A stretch of 33,931 bases of DNA, taken from positions 1-33,931 of the forward strand of contig NZ_QZVR01000032.1 in the NCBI RefSeq assembly GCF_003660455.1, in the 5' to 3' direction. The stretch comes from Nocardioides ferulae (GTDB taxonomy: Bacteria; Actinomycetota; Actinomycetes; Propionibacteriales; Nocardioidaceae). Position 1 is the stretch's first letter. Each line of letters opens with the position of its first letter. The notes beneath the pieces are model-generated. The model was not told where the DNA came from, made no database searches, and worked only from the letters and a program-made list of their open reading frames with translations. The translations under genes and the position numbers were made by a program. Shown piece by piece: positions 32,244 to 33,931 of this stretch.

Positions 32244-33854
32244 ATGACCGCCACCGCCGTCCCCGACCAGGCCCTCGACGCCGGACGCCGCCCCACCTGG
32301 CTCACCGCCGAGGTGCTCGACGACCTGCTGCGCTGGGTCAGCCGCGACCCCGGCGGTGCGGCGCCGCCGCTGGCGCCGCTGGCGCCCTACGACGGGCGGC
32401 CGACCGCCGGGCCCGGCGGCGTCCCGGCCAGCACTCCCGACGACGTCGCGGGGGCGGTCGCCAGCGCCCGCCGGGCCCAGCGGGCCTGGGCGGTGGTCCC
32501 CTACTCCTCGCGCGCCGAGGTGGCGCTGCGCTTCCACGACCTGCTGGTCGAGCGGCAGGACGAGGTGCTCGACCTGATCCAGTGGGAGATGGGCAAGGCC
32601 CGGTTCAGCGCCTGGCAGGAGATCCTGCAGGTCGCCAACATCGCGCGGCACTACGCGCGCCGCGGCGCGGCGTACCTCGCCGATCGGCGGGTGCGAGGGG
32701 CGATGCCCGGGCTGACCCGGGTGCGTGAGGTGCGGGTCCCCAAGGGCGTGGTGGGCGTGGTCTCGCCGTGGAACTATCCGCTCTACCTCGCCGTCGGCGA
32801 CGTGCTGCCGGCGCTGCTGGCCGGCAACGGGGTGGTCAGCAAGGCCGACTCGCAGACGCCGCTCACCCTGCTCTGGGCGCGCCGGCTGATGGCGGAGGCG
32901 GGCCTGCCGACCGACCTCTGGCACGTGGTGACCGGCCCGGGCTCCACCGTCGGCAACGCCCTGGTCGACGCGGTCGACTACGTCTGCTTCACCGGGTCGA
33001 CGCGCACCGGCAGGGGCATCGGCAGCCGCGCCGGCCAGCGGCTGATCGGGGCGTCGCTGGAGCTGGGCGGCAAGAACCCGCTCATCGTGCGCGCCGACGC
33101 CGACGTGGCGAAGGCCGCGGCGGGCTGCGTGGCGGCCGCCTTCGGCAACACCGGCCAGATGTGCATCCACATCGAGCGGGTGCTGGTGCACACCGACGTG
33201 TACGACGAGTTCCGCGATGCCCTGGTGGCGGCCACGCGGGCGCTGCGCCTGGGCCAGACCTTCGACTACTCCGTCGATGTCGGCACGCTCGCGACCGAGG
33301 CCCAGCTCGCCGCGGTGGCCGCGCACGTGGACGACGCCCGCGCGAAGGGCGCCACGGTGCTGGTCGGCGGGCGGGCCCGGCCCGACCTGGGCCCGTTCGT
33401 CTACGAGCCGACAGTGCTCGAGGGGGTCACCGCCGACATGAAGGTGTGCGCCGAGGAGACGTTCGGCCCGGTGGTCTCGCTCTACCGGGTGGCCGGCGAC
33501 GCGGAGGCGGTGGAGCGGGCCAACGCCGGCAGCTACGGCCTCTCGGCGAGCATCTGGAGCCGGGACACCGTGACCGCCGAGCAGCTGGCCGGCTCGATCC
33601 GCGCCGGAGCGGTCAACGTCAACGACGGCGCGGCGGCCGCGGCCGGCTCGATCGAGGCAGGCATGGGCGGCATGGGCGACAGCGGCCTGGGCCGCCGGCA
33701 CGGCCGGGAGGGGATCGTGAAGTACACCGAGTCGCAGACGGTGGCCACCCAGCGCCTGGTGCCGCTCGGCCCGCCGCCGAACCTGCCGGTCGAGCGGTTC
33801 GTGGCGCTGGGCAACCGGCAGCTCGCGCTGCTGCGGCGGCTGCGGGTGCGGTGA
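32244..33854 (+). CDS. Aldehyde dehydrogenase, GabD2/succinate-semialdehyde dehydrogenase-like
   Basis: A 536-residue NAD(P)-dependent aldehyde dehydrogenase. Active-site residues are all present: Asn177 in SPWNYP, Glu273 in LELGGKNP, Cys307 in FGNTGQMCIHIER, and the EETFGPVV segment. GVVSKADSQTPLTLLWARRL is typical of the mycobacterial GabD2 subgroup, annotated as succinate-semialdehyde dehydrogenase, but actual substrates in this group are uncertain. Start ATG at 32244 with TTGGAGA upstream. It follows the DUF2236 gene by 86 bases. A possible role is oxidising an aldehyde made by the DUF2236 protein, because Lcp-type oxygenases yield aldehydes; this is inference. Confidence 0.9.
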   Translation: MTATAVPDQALDAGRRPTWLTAEVLDDLLRWVSRDPGGAAPPLAPLAPYDGRPTAGPGGVPASTPDDVAGAVASARRAQRAWAVVPYSSRAEVALRFHDLLVERQDEVLDLIQWEMGKARFSAWQEILQVANIARHYARRGAAYLADRRVRGAMPGLTRVREVRVPKGVVGVVSPWNYPLYLAVGDVLPALLAGNGVVSKADSQTPLTLLWARRLMAEAGLPTDLWHVVTGPGSTVGNALVDAVDYVCFTGSTRTGRGIGSRAGQRLIGASLELGGKNPLIVRADADVAKAAAGCVAAAFGNTGQMCIHIERVLVHTDVYDEFRDALVAATRALRLGQTFDYSVDVGTLATEAQLAAVAAHVDDARAKGATVLVGGRARPDLGPFVYEPTVLEGVTADMKVCAEETFGPVVSLYRVAGDAEAVERANAGSYGLSASIWSRDTVTAEQLAGSIRAGAVNVNDGAAAAAGSIEAGMGGMGDSGLGRRHGREGIVKYTESQTVATQRLVPLGPPPNLPVERFVALGNRQLALLRRLRVR

Positions 33855-33886
33855 ACCCTCGGCGGCCCGCGGCTAGACGGTATGGA

Positions 33887-33931
33887 GTGACCGCACGGCG
33901 CTGGTGTCGTGGAGCTCGAGGCCATTCCTCG
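33887..33931 (+). CDS. Possible start of the next gene, truncated by window
   Basis: A GTG at 33887 opens a frame without stop to the window end (15 codons). TAGACG at 33874-33879, seven bases upstream, has the spacing of a leaderless promoter. Too little is present to recognise a product; the call rests only on the promoter-like spacing. Confidence 0.25.
   Translation, partial: MTARRWCRGARGHSS

Overview
The window is GC-rich, densely packed actinobacterial chromosome. Several features fit a member of the Nocardioidaceae or a close relative, although the genus is inference: GTG starts and ATGA/GTGA gene overlaps, leaderless-looking promoters, a complete yrbE-mce operon, an F420-dependent oxidoreductase beside an F420:NADP oxidoreductase, and a chemotaxis cluster. 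I saw no rRNA, tRNA, CRISPR array, insertion sequence or phage gene.

Left part (1-7971, all on the minus strand). In transcription order this holds a PspC-domain histidine kinase and its NarL-type regulator, an APC-family permease, a small four-helix membrane protein, then cheA, cheW and a methyl-accepting chemotaxis protein cut by the window edge. The kinase is divergent from a plus-strand PspC/LiaF-like membrane protein (8114-9412), giving a LiaFSR-like envelope-stress module. After it come a small membrane protein, a YbaK/EbsC-type deacylase, a DUF6328-like membrane protein and a putative lipoprotein.

Middle (11916-17721). Two overlapping genes encode a heterodimeric ABC exporter whose ATPase motifs have decayed in a complementary way, so that only one complete ATP site can form. 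A 304-bp convergent intergenic region follows. It carries two four-copy arrays of 32-bp-period repeats in inverted orientation. Next is a divergent pair: npdG (F420H2:NADP oxidoreductase, minus) and an Rv3520c-like LLM-class F420-dependent oxidoreductase (plus).

Right part (17772-33854). A MerR-family regulator (minus) is divergent from an eight-gene mce import operon (yrbEA, yrbEB, mceA-F). A second operon follows with two acyl-CoA dehydrogenases, a long-chain acyl-CoA ligase and a DUF2236 (MpaB/rubber-oxygenase-like) protein, then an aldehyde dehydrogenase. The probable logic is uptake of a hydrophobic acyl or steroid-like compound through the Mce complex, CoA activation, and side-chain or fatty-acid beta-oxidation.

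The strongest new observation is a shared palindrome, TGACAG-N5-CTGTCA. It occurs in four intergenic regions: npdG/LLM, in front of merR, in front of yrbEA, and in front of the first acyl-CoA dehydrogenase. This defines a candidate local regulon of the MerR protein that links F420 redox chemistry to Mce import and acyl-CoA catabolism.
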